Source of the DNA: Candidatus Roizmanbacteria bacterium RIFCSPHIGHO2_01_FULL_39_8
GTDB taxonomy: Bacteria; Patescibacteriota; Microgenomatia; UBA1406; GWC2-37-13
Direction of reading: 5' to 3'
NCBI GenBank assembly: GCA_001789355.1
Contig: MFZI01000013.1
Coordinates: forward strand, 1-9,696
Length of the DNA: 9,696 nucleotides
Shown: one piece after another, positions 1 through 5,978 of the stretch
Position numbering within the stretch: position 1 is the stretch's first letter
Layout of the letters: each line of letters starts with the position of its first letter
Notes under the pieces: generated by a model
Database searches by the model: none
Told to the model about the DNA's origin: nothing
What the model saw: only the letters and a program-made list of their open reading frames with translations
Translations under genes and position numbers: made by a program

Positions 1-230
1 AAAATAAAAAATATATGGGAGCCCTATATTACGGGCCTCGCTTGGTTAAAAATGAGAAGAAGGCGGTTCTTGAGATCTACATCATCGATTTTAATCAAGA
101 AATTTACGGGGAATGGATCTCGTTTGACATAGTCCGTTTTATCCGCGGTATCAAAAATTTTGATTCGATGGATTTGCTGAAAAAACAGATTACAATTGAT
201 ATTGCAGACATAAAAAAAATCTCCACATGA
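1..230 (+). CDS. ribF: Riboflavin kinase / FAD synthetase, C-terminal part (cut by window edge)
   Basis: The frame is open from the first base of the window, so the start and the N-terminal part lie outside; only the last 75 or so codons are visible. The visible part matches the end of the riboflavin kinase domain: ALYYGPRL near the front, then LEIYIIDFNQEIYGEWI (the conserved LE-DFN-D/E-YG strand pair), then VRFIRGIKNFDSMDLLKKQI, the usual FIR-x(4)-F-x(4)-L-x(2)-QI tail. In the full-length bifunctional enzyme this domain phosphorylates riboflavin to FMN in the cytoplasm and the missing N-terminal domain adenylates FMN to FAD; whether that domain is present here cannot be seen. The stop TGA overlaps the ATG of the next gene (ATGA), so the two are probably translationally coupled. 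Confidence 0.9.
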   Translation, partial: NKKYMGALYYGPRLVKNEKKAVLEIYIIDFNQEIYGEWISFDIVRFIRGIKNFDSMDLLKKQITIDIADIKKIST

Positions 231-1237
231 AAACATATTTTATACGCAATATCGAAATCGATCACCTCTTCGACAACTTTCTTGTTTCTGCCGTTTCCTC
301 GATTCTTCTTATCCGATTTTTTCTGGGAATTACGGGTTACCCTCAAATTGGCGGAAGCAATTTTCATATCGCGCATCTTTTGTGGGGTGGTCTTTTTATG
401 ACGGTTGCTTTTTTAATGTTACTCGCGTATGTGAGCAGGTCCATCAAATTTTCGGCTTCAATTATCGGTGGAATTGGGTTTGGAGTCTTTATTGATGAGC
501 TGGGAAAATTCATTACAAAAGATAATAACTATTTTTACCAGCCGACAGCCGCTTTAATCTATGTAATTTTCATCTTTCTTTATCTCGCATTCAGACTGAT
601 AGAAAAACATAAGTTATTCACGAGGGAGGAGTATTTGATTAACGGATTAGAGATGGTGAAAGAGGCGGTCTTAAATGACATGAATGCGGATGAGAAAAAA
701 CAGGCTATCGAGTATTTGGGAAAAAGCGGGTCAAGAAATGCGTTCGTCCAGTCGCTTCTTTTTATGCTCAAAAGAGAGAGACCTGTAATTGCATCCCGTC
801 CTCATCTGATATTAAGATGGATTATTTTTTTTAGAAAAATCTATCATGGACTTCTCAAGACCAAATGGTTTCTGAATTTTGTGGTGATATTTTTTGTAGC
901 GAAGTCCATTTTTTATATTCTTGTCATGTTTATCACTATAGCGGCTATTTTTGTTCCCTCGATCGATGTTCAATTTAGACAAATAGAGTTTCTTTCATCG
1001 ATCATTTCCGGACTTTTAGTCGTTATGGGAGTCTTGCATCTGAGAAAATCTAGATTAGTGGGATACGTTTTTTTCAAACGGTCTGTCCTGGTTTCTATTT
1101 TCCTTACTCAAGTATTCTCTTTTTACAGCGACCAATTTCTAGCCGTCATCGGCCTTGGATTCAATATTTTTCTCCTTGCCGTTTTAGACTACATGATCCA
1201 GGAGGAATCAGTTATCGAGATACCTGCTCACATATAG
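227..1237 (+). CDS. Multi-spanning membrane protein of an uncharacterised conserved family
   Basis: This is a 336-residue integral membrane protein of unknown function. Hydrophobic segments lie at about residues 18-37, 49-68, 76-93, 108-125, 215-243, 255-271, 284-300 and 304-323. A charged, probably cytoplasmic stretch (126-212) sits between two blocks of four. The most conserved-looking part is GGIGFGVFIDELGKFITKDN with NYFYQPT directly after it (residues 81-107), a polar signature at the end of helix 3. I recall this signature from uncharacterised membrane proteins of other bacteria, but no activity is known to me. The HLLWGG motif in helix 2 belongs to the same pattern. The ATG overlaps the ribF stop by four bases and there is no Shine-Dalgarno site, so expression likely depends on ribF translation. 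The function cannot be inferred from the neighbours. Confidence 0.85.
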   Translation: MKTYFIRNIEIDHLFDNFLVSAVSSILLIRFFLGITGYPQIGGSNFHIAHLLWGGLFMTVAFLMLLAYVSRSIKFSASIIGGIGFGVFIDELGKFITKDNNYFYQPTAALIYVIFIFLYLAFRLIEKHKLFTREEYLINGLEMVKEAVLNDMNADEKKQAIEYLGKSGSRNAFVQSLLFMLKRERPVIASRPHLILRWIIFFRKIYHGLLKTKWFLNFVVIFFVAKSIFYILVMFITIAAIFVPSIDVQFRQIEFLSSIISGLLVVMGVLHLRKSRLVGYVFFKRSVLVSIFLTQVFSFYSDQFLAVIGLGFNIFLLAVLDYMIQEESVIEIPAHI

Positions 1238-1239
1238 GG

Positions 1240-1245
1240 TAAAAT
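1240..1245 (+). promoter_or_regulatory. -10 box of phhB (leaderless start)
   Basis: TAAAAT with 7 bases between it and the ATG at 1253. Transcription would begin at or next to the start codon. No clear -35 hexamer and no Shine-Dalgarno site. Confidence 0.55.
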
Positions 1246-1252
1246 ATATAGC

Positions 1253-1585
1253 ATGAATGACGATCTTCTTAATCAAAAGTGTGAACCGTGCGAAGGAGGA
1301 GTTCCCCCAATGACGAAGGATGAGATCAAGCACTATCTACCGAAATTAAAAGAGCAATGGGAATTAATTGAGGATAAAAAAATCAGCCATACGTTTAAAC
1401 TGAAAACATTTAGAGACGCAATCGCTTTTGTCAATAAGATTGCAGATTTGGCTGAAAAGGAAGGTCATCATCCAAATATCCACCTTTTATATAACAAAGT
1501 AAAAATCGTTCTTTCGACCCATGCAATAGATGGTCTTTCGCGAAATGACTTTATTCTCGCAGCAAAAATTGAAAAATTGCTCTAA
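1253..1585 (+). CDS. phhB: Pterin-4a-carbinolamine dehydratase (PCD/DCoH family)
   Basis: A 110-residue cytoplasmic enzyme that dehydrates 4a-hydroxytetrahydropterin to quinonoid dihydropterin. In organisms with aromatic amino acid hydroxylases this recycles the pterin cofactor; in many bacteria without such hydroxylases its role is unclear. The family signature is intact: E70-GHHP (H72, H73, P74), N75-x-x-x-x-Y80, then V-x-I-x-L-STH (H90), followed by DGLSRNDFILAAKIE (residues 93-107). The length is typical. The N-terminal CEPCEGG (residues 10-16) with TKDEI after it matches the usual PCD start. The ATG at 1253 lies 7 bases after a TAAAAT box, arguing for this start and a leaderless mRNA. 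It faces the glycosylase gene tail to tail. No hydroxylase gene is visible in the window. Confidence 0.93.
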   Translation: MNDDLLNQKCEPCEGGVPPMTKDEIKHYLPKLKEQWELIEDKKISHTFKLKTFRDAIAFVNKIADLAEKEGHHPNIHLLYNKVKIVLSTHAIDGLSRNDFILAAKIEKLL

Positions 1586-1642
1586 AATATATTGTTGTAG
1601 AGCCATAATTTCAACCGACCCGGTTGCAGAAAGGCCTTTGTA

Positions 1643-2248
1643 TTAATCTATTTCGAGGCTTTTCCAGAGGATACGACTAGCGTATGTTTTATAGGGAGTC
1701 CACCTCTCAACTATTTTTTCGATTTGTTTTTTTGTCGGGTCTTTTTTGAATCTGTAGAGTTTTTTTATGGCTTTGCGAAGTCCGAGATCGCCGTGTGAAA
1801 ATACGTCTTCCCGCTGCAGGGTAAACATCAAAAACATCTCGGCAGTCCAGGGTCCGATACCTTTTACTTTCATTACTTCCTGAAGCACCATCTCATCAGA
1901 GAGTTCTTTTAATTTCTCAAATTGTAACTCTCTCGAAATTACTTTTTGAGCAAGATCCTTGATGAAAGCGACTTTTGACCATGACATACCAGCCTCCCGC
2001 ATTTTTTTATCAGGGATTTTCATGACCGCTTCGGGAGTAATTTTTTTCCTGGGAAAGAGTTTTTGGAATCTGCCAAAGATAGTATCGGCGGCTTTTCCGG
2101 AAAGCTGCTGTCCTACGATTTCACCACACAGACTCTTAAAATATTCTCCCGGATTTCTTACTTCAACCCTTTCCAAAAAACCAATTTTTAACATAGCAGA
2201 ATGAAGTACAGGATCCACTTTCTTAAAATGATCAATGATTTTTTTCAT
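1643..2248 (-). CDS. DNA-3-methyladenine glycosylase, HhH-GPD superfamily (AlkA/Mag type)
   Basis: Base-excision repair enzyme that removes alkylated purines by hydrolysing the N-glycosidic bond. From the chosen ATG it has 201 residues. It contains CGEIVGQQLSGKAADTI (about 41-57), typical of the Mag/AlkA core, then the helix-hairpin-helix VKGIGPWTAEMFLMF (about 128-142). FSHGDLGLRKAI follows (about 150-161) and carries the catalytic aspartate at about D154. The protein is close in size to compact Mag1-like enzymes and lacks the extra N-terminal beta domain of E. coli AlkA. The frame extends upstream to a TTG at 2263, but the TATAAT box at 2255-2260 (read on minus) lies inside that extension, 6 bases before the ATG, so the ATG is preferred. 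It is divergent from yjbQ. The exact substrate range cannot be read from sequence. Confidence 0.9.
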   Translation of the reverse strand: MKKIIDHFKKVDPVLHSAMLKIGFLERVEVRNPGEYFKSLCGEIVGQQLSGKAADTIFGRFQKLFPRKKITPEAVMKIPDKKMREAGMSWSKVAFIKDLAQKVISRELQFEKLKELSDEMVLQEVMKVKGIGPWTAEMFLMFTLQREDVFSHGDLGLRKAIKKLYRFKKDPTKKQIEKIVERWTPYKTYASRILWKSLEID

Positions 2249-2254
2249 TTTCCT

Positions 2255-2260
2255 ATTATA
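2255..2260 (-). promoter_or_regulatory. -10 box of the glycosylase gene (leaderless start)
   Basis: TATAAT on the minus strand, 6 bases before the ATG at 2248. It lies back to back with the yjbQ promoter; no recognisable -35. Confidence 0.6.
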
Positions 2261-2273
2261 CAAATCTCTGTGT

Positions 2274-2279
2274 TAAAAT
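2274..2279 (+). promoter_or_regulatory. -10 box of yjbQ (leaderless start)
   Basis: TAAAAT, 7 bases before the ATG at 2287, the same geometry as phhB. Confidence 0.55.
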
Positions 2280-2286
2280 TTTAGAT

Positions 2287-2679
2287 ATGGTAGAAATACC
2301 GGTGAAGACCGGCAAGAAAAAAGAGATTGTAGATATTACAAACCTGGTCAAAGATCTCGTAAAAAAAGAAGACTTCAGAAATGGTTCAATCATCCTTTTT
2401 TTGACCCATACGACGGCCGCCCTGACGATCGCTGACTTGGATCCGGGAACAGATCTTGATATGCTTGATGCCTATGAGGCCATGATTCCAAAATTACCAT
2501 ATCGGCATCCCCATGATCCATCTCATGTTCCAAGTCATATCCTATCATCTTTGATCGGTGTCTCAGTGACGATACTGGTTCGAAATAGTGAAATAGTGTT
2601 AGGTGAGTGGCAAAGAATTGTCCTTGCCGAGTTCGATGGACCAAAAGACAGAAAAATCATCATTTCCTTTCATGAATAA
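2287..2679 (+). CDS. yjbQ: YjbQ/UPF0047 family protein
   Basis: A 130-residue cytoplasmic protein of the YjbQ (UPF0047) family, sometimes annotated as secondary thiamine-phosphate synthase because family members show weak activity of that kind; the true role is uncertain. Family landmarks in order: THTTAALTIAD (40-50), a D-rich stretch DPGTDLDMLDAYEAMIP (52-68), a His-rich segment HPHDPSHVPSH (74-84), LSSLIGVS (86-93), then LGEWQRIVLAEFDGP (105-119), the usual LG-WQ-E-DGP end. The histidines H41, H74, H76, H80 and H84 are candidates for metal or phosphate binding. The variant PSHVPSH replaces the more common N-x-x-x-H. The last 10 bases overlap the end of era on the other strand. The start is supported by the -10 box 7 bases upstream. 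Confidence 0.9.
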   Translation: MVEIPVKTGKKKEIVDITNLVKDLVKKEDFRNGSIILFLTHTTAALTIADLDPGTDLDMLDAYEAMIPKLPYRHPHDPSHVPSHILSSLIGVSVTILVRNSEIVLGEWQRIVLAEFDGPKDRKIIISFHE

Positions 2680-3545
2680 TACACTTCTTGCCAGTGGGGA
2701 TCGACTTCGACCTTAAGATCAAGATAGACTTTTTTTCCGGTAGCGAGGGCGATTTCCTTTCGTGCATAGCTCCCGAGCTCTTTGATTTTTCTTCCGCCCT
2801 CTCCGATGAGCATTTTTTTATAATGAAGCTCTGTTGTCAGGATCCTCGCTTTTATAAACATGATTCCATTTTTCCTCTCCTTGATTTCATCGACAATTGC
2901 AGTCGTGGTATAGGGGATTTCCTCTCCCATCATCAAAAAAACTTTTTCACGGATGAGCTCTGCAATAAATGTTTTACTGTCAATATTAAGGATGGGATAG
3001 TCATGTGTTTTAGCCTCAGCCATTTCTTCGCTCGCTGTTCTTTCCGGCAGTAACTCAAAAATTTTAGTAAGAAGAGGTTTCATATGCATGTTCTGCAAGG
3101 CTGATATCTCGAATACATGCGGGATTTCCTCTTCGAGGAATTTGTATTGAGGCAGATATGTTTCTTCCTTTACGTCAACTTTATTCACCACAAGTATTTT
3201 TGGTTTGTTGATCTTACGCACGATACCGATAACTTTGGCCTCCTCGAAATTCCTCCGCTTGGTATGATCGATCATATAGACTACTACATCAACCTCTTCA
3301 TGGATAGCCTGGAGTGTACGCTCGTTGATATGTTTTGCCAAAAAATCCTTCGCCTGCCCGAAGATTCCCGGAGTATCAATGAAGATGATCTCGCCTCTCT
3401 CATCCTGGTAGAGCGCCTTTATTGGAAAGCGCGTAGTCTGGGCTTTGGGGGAGGTTATGGCGACCTTCTGTCCGATGATATTGTTGACAAATGTCGATTT
3501 GCCGACGCTTGGTCTTCCGATGATTAAAACTTTTCCTGATTTCAT
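2670..3545 (-). CDS. era: GTPase Era
   Basis: A 291-residue GTPase that binds the 3' end of 16S rRNA and helps mature the small ribosomal subunit. All G motifs are present: G1 GRPSVGKST (10-18, with S where N is more usual), G2 TSPKAQTTR (31-39), G3 DTPG (57-60), G4 NKVD (121-124) and G5 SAL (148-150). The C-terminal half has the linker IREKVFLMMGEEIPY (198-212) and the KH domain with IGEGGRKIKELG (247-258), ending in VDPHWQE. The length is typical (about 300). The ATG at 3545 lies 5 bases behind a TATAAT box, so the mRNA is probably leaderless. The 3' end overlaps yjbQ tail to tail. Upstream is the long inverted-repeat region shared with the divergent sigma factor gene. Confidence 0.97.
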   Translation of the reverse strand: MKSGKVLIIGRPSVGKSTFVNNIIGQKVAITSPKAQTTRFPIKALYQDERGEIIFIDTPGIFGQAKDFLAKHINERTLQAIHEEVDVVVYMIDHTKRRNFEEAKVIGIVRKINKPKILVVNKVDVKEETYLPQYKFLEEEIPHVFEISALQNMHMKPLLTKIFELLPERTASEEMAEAKTHDYPILNIDSKTFIAELIREKVFLMMGEEIPYTTTAIVDEIKERKNGIMFIKARILTTELHYKKMLIGEGGRKIKELGSYARKEIALATGKKVYLDLKVEVDPHWQEVYYS

Positions 3546-3550
3546 AGCAT

Positions 3551-3556
3551 ATTATA
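3551..3556 (-). promoter_or_regulatory. -10 box of era
   Basis: TATAAT on the minus strand, 5 bases before the era ATG. The -35 region is poor. Confidence 0.5.
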
Positions 3557-3597
3557 GTAAAGAGCCTACGGATTTGTAAGGCGTCATCAAGTCTTAT

Positions 3598-3690
3598 GAA
3601 ACGAAGCAAAAACAATTTTTTTCACTTCCGAGGGGACCAAGCTCAGCTTGGTGAGACTCTCGTGTGATAAAAAATTGTGTTGCTGAGTTT
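3598..3690. repeat. Long imperfect inverted repeat / hairpin between era and the sigma factor gene
   Basis: The centre is ACCAAGC-TCA-GCTTGGT (3635-3651). Outward, CGAG is matched by CTCG. A long outer arm then follows: ACAATTTTTTTCAC (3612-3625) pairs with GTGATAAAAAATTGT (3664-3678) apart from one bulge. Weaker pairing continues through AGCAA/TTGCT and AAAC/GTTT to about 3598 and 3690. As RNA this would be a hairpin of roughly 90 bases. It sits between two divergent promoters, where a terminator is not expected. It may be a small MITE-like element, a small RNA or a regulatory site; I cannot decide. Confidence 0.6.
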
Positions 3691-3737
3691 ATATAGTGAC
3701 GTCCGAATTTCAGCTTTATTTCAGTTAAAAATTAGAT

Positions 3738-3743
3738 CATAAT
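3738..3743 (+). promoter_or_regulatory. -10 box of the ECF sigma factor gene
   Basis: CATAAT, 7 bases before the ATG at 3751. The AAGAGG between them sits too close to the ATG for an ordinary Shine-Dalgarno site. Confidence 0.45.
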
Positions 3744-3750
3744 AAGAGGT

Positions 3751-4260
3751 ATGGGAACATTAGTAGATAAAGAAATTCTAATCAGAATCCAAAAAGGCGA
3801 AATAGATTATTTCACCTTTATCGTCAAAAAATATACCCAACAAATTTTCAATTATGTTTTGAAAAAATTGGGTCAGAGAGATGAGGCAGAAGATGTGGTG
3901 CAGAATTCTTTCCTCAAATTCTATAAAGCAATAGGCCGATTTGATGTTGACAGGCCAATACTCCCATATCTTTTCCAGATCACAAAGAACGAAATCAAAA
4001 TGTACTGGAGATCAAAGAAAAAACTCCTACCTTTGGATGAAGCCCTCGTTTCCTATATCGAGGAGGATTCCTTTGACCAGGAAGTGTTACTGAAGAAACT
4101 GGAGGTCCTCTCGGGTGAGCAGAAGAAAGCCTTGACTCTGGTGAGTGAAGGATACTCATACAAGGAAATCTCAAGGCAGCTCCAGAGGCCCCTCAACACA
4201 GTCCGTACTATTATTCGAAGAGCTAGGTTACAAATTATGAAGGTGAGAGAAGATGAGTAA
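3751..4260 (+). CDS. RNA polymerase sigma factor, ECF type (sigma-70 family)
   Basis: A 169-residue alternative sigma factor with only regions 2 and 4, which defines the ECF group. Region 2 spans about residues 17-90: FIVKKYTQQIFNYVLKKL, then DEAEDVVQNSFLKFYKAI (44-61) for core binding and YLFQITKNEIKMYWRSKKK (73-91) for -10 recognition and melting. Region 4 spans about 118-165: LSGEQKKALTLVSEGYSYKE and the helix-turn-helix SYKEISRQLQRPLNTVRTII (136-155) for -35 recognition. It overlaps by 8 bases the start of a small membrane protein, the arrangement usual for sigma/anti-sigma pairs. The subfamily and target promoters cannot be told from this sequence. The ATG is supported by a CATAAT box 7 bases upstream. 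Confidence 0.9.
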   Translation: MGTLVDKEILIRIQKGEIDYFTFIVKKYTQQIFNYVLKKLGQRDEAEDVVQNSFLKFYKAIGRFDVDRPILPYLFQITKNEIKMYWRSKKKLLPLDEALVSYIEEDSFDQEVLLKKLEVLSGEQKKALTLVSEGYSYKEISRQLQRPLNTVRTIIRRARLQIMKVREDE

Positions 4261-4561
4261 TCTCGAAGACAGGATCATAAAAAAAATCTACACCTGTGAA
4301 ACAGTAGATGTATGCACGGGTACCGGGCTAAAACTGGTTCTTCTCACCGCAGCAGTCTTTTTTATTACTTCTTTTATTACCTTTGCTCTCCCCATCATTT
4401 CTGAAAACAGAATAATCGATTTATTTTCTTTGGAATTATTCTTTGCTTTGGCATCTCTTATTACCTTTATTGTTTTAGTTTTTACCACTTTGATGAGTCT
4501 AAAGAAAGTTACGAGTAGGGTTAGATCTGTCGTGCGCTACTGGTTTGTGCCAACAAAATAA
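4253..4561 (+). CDS. Small two-helix membrane protein, possible anti-sigma factor
   Basis: A 102-residue protein with a short charged N-terminus (1-25), two hydrophobic helices at about 27-49 and 58-83, and a basic C-terminal tail (KKVTSRVRSVVRYW). Both ends are probably cytoplasmic. It overlaps the ECF sigma gene by 8 bases; AAGGTG inside the sigma gene, about 8 bases before the ATG, could serve as a ribosome-binding site, one of the few in this window. Position suggests a membrane partner that holds the sigma factor. However, there is no recognisable zinc-finger anti-sigma motif (HxxxCxxC), and the short N-terminus leaves little room for a sigma-binding domain. The anti-sigma role is inference from context only. 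A strong terminator follows. Confidence 0.7.
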   Translation: MSNLEDRIIKKIYTCETVDVCTGTGLKLVLLTAAVFFITSFITFALPIISENRIIDLFSLELFFALASLITFIVLVFTTLMSLKKVTSRVRSVVRYWFVPTK

Positions 4562-4596
4562 GTTTTATCCTCACTTAGGAGCTATTCATTATAGCC

Positions 4597-4626
4597 AAAG
4601 AGCCGTTCAATGACGGCTCTTTTTTG
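4597..4626 (+). terminator. Rho-independent terminator of the sigma factor operon
   Basis: AAAGAGCCGT (4597-4606), loop TCAATG, ACGGCTCTTT (4613-4622), with a T-run to 4625. A perfect 10-bp stem, the best classical terminator in the window. Confidence 0.92.
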
Positions 4627-4667
4627 GTAAAATATCTATGCGCTTTTACAGTTTTCTTTTATCTATG

Positions 4668-4738
4668 TGGGGGGTCGTCTAACGGTAGGACGATGGACTT
4701 TGGCTCCATCTATCGGGGTCCGAATCCCTGCCCCCCAG
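4668..4738 (+). tRNA. trnQ: tRNA-Gln (anticodon UUG)
   Basis: A full cloverleaf can be drawn. The acceptor stem is TGGGGGG (4668-4674) with CCCCCCA (4731-4737). D stem is GTC/GAC around TAACGGTAG. Anticodon stem is ATGGA/TCCAT with loop CTTTGGC and anticodon TTG at 4700-4702. The variable loop has four bases. T stem CGGGG/CCCTG carries loop TCCGAAT. The discriminator is G (4738), as expected for glutamine. CCA is not encoded: CAAAA follows. A TAAAAT box at 4628-4633 could belong to its promoter. The accessory array described here begins immediately after this gene, and the 3' end resembles the intergenic repeats. Confidence 0.95.
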
Positions 4739-4820
4739 CAAAATAAAAAATGCTCAATAGATCTTTATAATAATCTGCTACACTTGGCAGGTGCAAATAC
4801 AATTAAATGACTCGTAAAAT

Positions 4821-4850
4821 AGGGTTCAAACTTGGTCCAGTTCAGCAATC
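4821..4850 (+). repeat. Intergenic repeat copy 1 (diverged)
   Basis: GGGTTCAAAC, then TTGGTCCAGTTCAGCAATC. It aligns with the copy at 7463 (GGGT, AAACT, CC, G, TCAGC, AA shared). TTCAAAC also fits a tRNA T-loop. It lies in the gap between tRNA-Gln and the end of the minus-strand gene at 4932; nothing else is recognised in 4739-4931. Confidence 0.5.
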
Positions 4851-4931
4851 CCCATACCTAGCCTACTACAACAATCTTTATTATAAGAACGAGTAATAGA
4901 ATTATAACCTTTTAAATACTCAACTAAACAA

Positions 4932-5504
4932 TCATGTTCTTAAAGAATTCACATTACCAGTTAAGTCTGTAACGTAAAGTAAACCACCAGTAGTAGGTTT
5001 TACATTTAAACCTGTAATATTAATATCTTGTCTTAATTTTTTTCCGACCATATCCGAGGCCCTTCTTAAAGCATCGTGATTTTTTCTGTACGCATCCATA
5101 TTAATTGTACCTAGAATAGGGTGTTGTAATAGCCCCTCACGCTCTGAAGAATAATCATCCATGTTTGGCCCATCGATAAAGCCGCTTTGAGTAACAGGAC
5201 AAGCGTTCTCTGTTGAAACGTTATCAATAGGTACCACTCTCCATTTATATTTATTCGCACCCTGGACATTGTACAATTCTGTGTCCTGTTTATCTAAAAT
5301 ATTCCTCGCTTGAGCTGTTAATTTTTCATACAAAAGAATTTTCTTCAATCCAAAGGATGGAGGATATACTTTATAAACTCTGCCATTTAGCAGGATAACA
5401 GCTGATTCAAAACCTAGAGCAAGTGGATGACCACCTTGATCGACATAACTTCTAACTACAGCTTGTACTTGTGGATTATGGAGTGATAACAGCTCGTCAA
5501 TCAT
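4932..5504 (-). CDS. Hypothetical protein, possibly protein-kinase-like fold
   Basis: I do not recognise this 190-residue soluble protein as a named family. The N-terminal half has a pattern like the nucleotide-binding lobe of kinase-fold phosphotransferases: ALGFESAVILLNGRVYKVYP (29-48) with a lysine at 45 in the third-strand position. An acidic helix residue follows in LLYEKL (E60), and a hinge-like SGFIDGPN (107-114). Near the C-terminus, ITGLNVKP (163-170) and VTDLTGNV (178-185) resemble a catalytic-loop Asn and the metal-binding Asp of a DFG-like motif, but no HxD catalytic aspartate is obvious. It could be a reduced or inactive kinase, or unrelated. It is a single gene in its own cassette, with a good promoter reading leftward. 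The fold assignment is inference at low confidence; the coding call is firm. Confidence 0.75.
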   Translation of the reverse strand: MIDELLSLHNPQVQAVVRSYVDQGGHPLALGFESAVILLNGRVYKVYPPSFGLKKILLYEKLTAQARNILDKQDTELYNVQGANKYKWRVVPIDNVSTENACPVTQSGFIDGPNMDDYSSEREGLLQHPILGTINMDAYRKNHDALRRASDMVGKKLRQDINITGLNVKPTTGGLLYVTDLTGNVNSLRT

Positions 5505-5512
5505 TAATAAGG

Positions 5513-5541
5513 AGTATAACTATTTAAAACTTCAAATTCAA
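5513..5541 (-). promoter_or_regulatory. Promoter of the 190-aa gene, overlapped by an inverted repeat
   Basis: On the minus strand the -35 TTGAAT (5536-5541), a 17-base spacer, and -10 TATACT (5513-5518), which ends 8 bases before the ATG. An inverted repeat ACTTCAA (5529-5535) / TTGAAGT (5546-5552) straddles the -35 box and could be an operator. Confidence 0.6.
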
Positions 5542-5571
5542 ATTCTTGAAGTATAAAAGTTTCTAACATAT

Positions 5572-5604
5572 TCCAGTTCCCTCAGCCAAACTGGAGTCGA
5601 ACCG
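5572..5604 (+). repeat. Intergenic repeat copy 2 (weak) within a hairpin
   Basis: TCCAGTT (5572-5578) and AACTGGA (5589-5595) form a perfect 7-bp hairpin whose loop carries CCCTCAGCCA. The element CTCAGCCAA is shared with the copy at 7480-7488. GTCGAACC follows. The similarity beyond this core is weak, so membership in the family is tentative. Confidence 0.35.
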
Positions 5605-5621
5605 TATCGAAGACTTTCTTG

Positions 5622-5627
5622 TATAAT
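5622..5627 (+). promoter_or_regulatory. -10 box of the DUF5674 gene (leaderless start)
   Basis: TATAAT, 6 bases before the ATG at 5634. No -35 or Shine-Dalgarno sequence is recognisable. Confidence 0.6.
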
Positions 5628-5633
5628 TTCTAC

Positions 5634-5978
5634 ATGATTATCACCAAACGCGAACCATATTCCAAAGAAGAAGTAGAAAAACTCAAAGAATTGTTTGATC
5701 CTTATATAAAAACAGTTATTGACGTAAGGAAAAAAATTTGTTCCGCAGGGTGCGACAGACATTTTGACTCGGAAAAACTACTACTAGAACAAGGTTCAAA
5801 ACAAAGCGATCTATGGGGAGGAGGCATAGATTTGGAAACGATAACCATAGACTGTAATTCAATGATTAACATTCGCCCGAAGGAAGGAAATACCAGTAAC
5901 GAGATACAAAATGCTAAAATGAGGAAAGAATTTGAGGATTTAACTAATTTTTTTTTCAAAGAGATATATGAAAAATAA
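5634..5978 (+). CDS. DUF5674 family protein
   Basis: A 114-residue soluble protein of unknown function. Landmarks of the family as I know it: N-terminal MIITKREPYSKEEVEKLKEL; FDPYIKTVIDVRKK (21-34); H43-FDSEKLLLEQGSKQSDLWGG (43-63), corresponding to the H-A/F-D-x-E...L..GS-Q-LWG block; and SMINIRPKEGNTSNEI (76-91), the S-x-INIRP-x-x-GN block. The conserved His, Asp, Glu, Trp and Arg suggest a binding or active site, but no activity is known to me. An upstream TTG at 5619 would also keep the frame open but overlaps the TATAAT box, so the ATG six bases behind the box is chosen. The gene overlaps the next by 11 bases. CPR genomes are where I mainly associate this family. Confidence 0.85.
   Translation: MIITKREPYSKEEVEKLKELFDPYIKTVIDVRKKICSAGCDRHFDSEKLLLEQGSKQSDLWGGGIDLETITIDCNSMINIRPKEGNTSNEIQNAKMRKEFEDLTNFFFKEIYEK

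Noticed and set aside
1612..1640. CAACC-GACCC-GGTTG hairpin and AAAGGCCTTT palindrome as a convergent terminator
   Set aside because: Stems are short and no T-run follows on either strand, so it is not called.
2249..2263. TTG start of the glycosylase five codons upstream
   Set aside because: The extension consists of the TATAAT promoter box itself; the ATG behind it is better placed.
2688..3527. Plus-strand open frames opposite era
   Set aside because: They are antisense shadows; Era is complete and conserved on the minus strand.
4883..4902. Match of AAGAACGAGT..AATAGAA near 4883 with Stem I of the T-box near 8215
   Set aside because: Short, gapped and AT-rich; no T-box motif exists near 4883, so it is probably chance.
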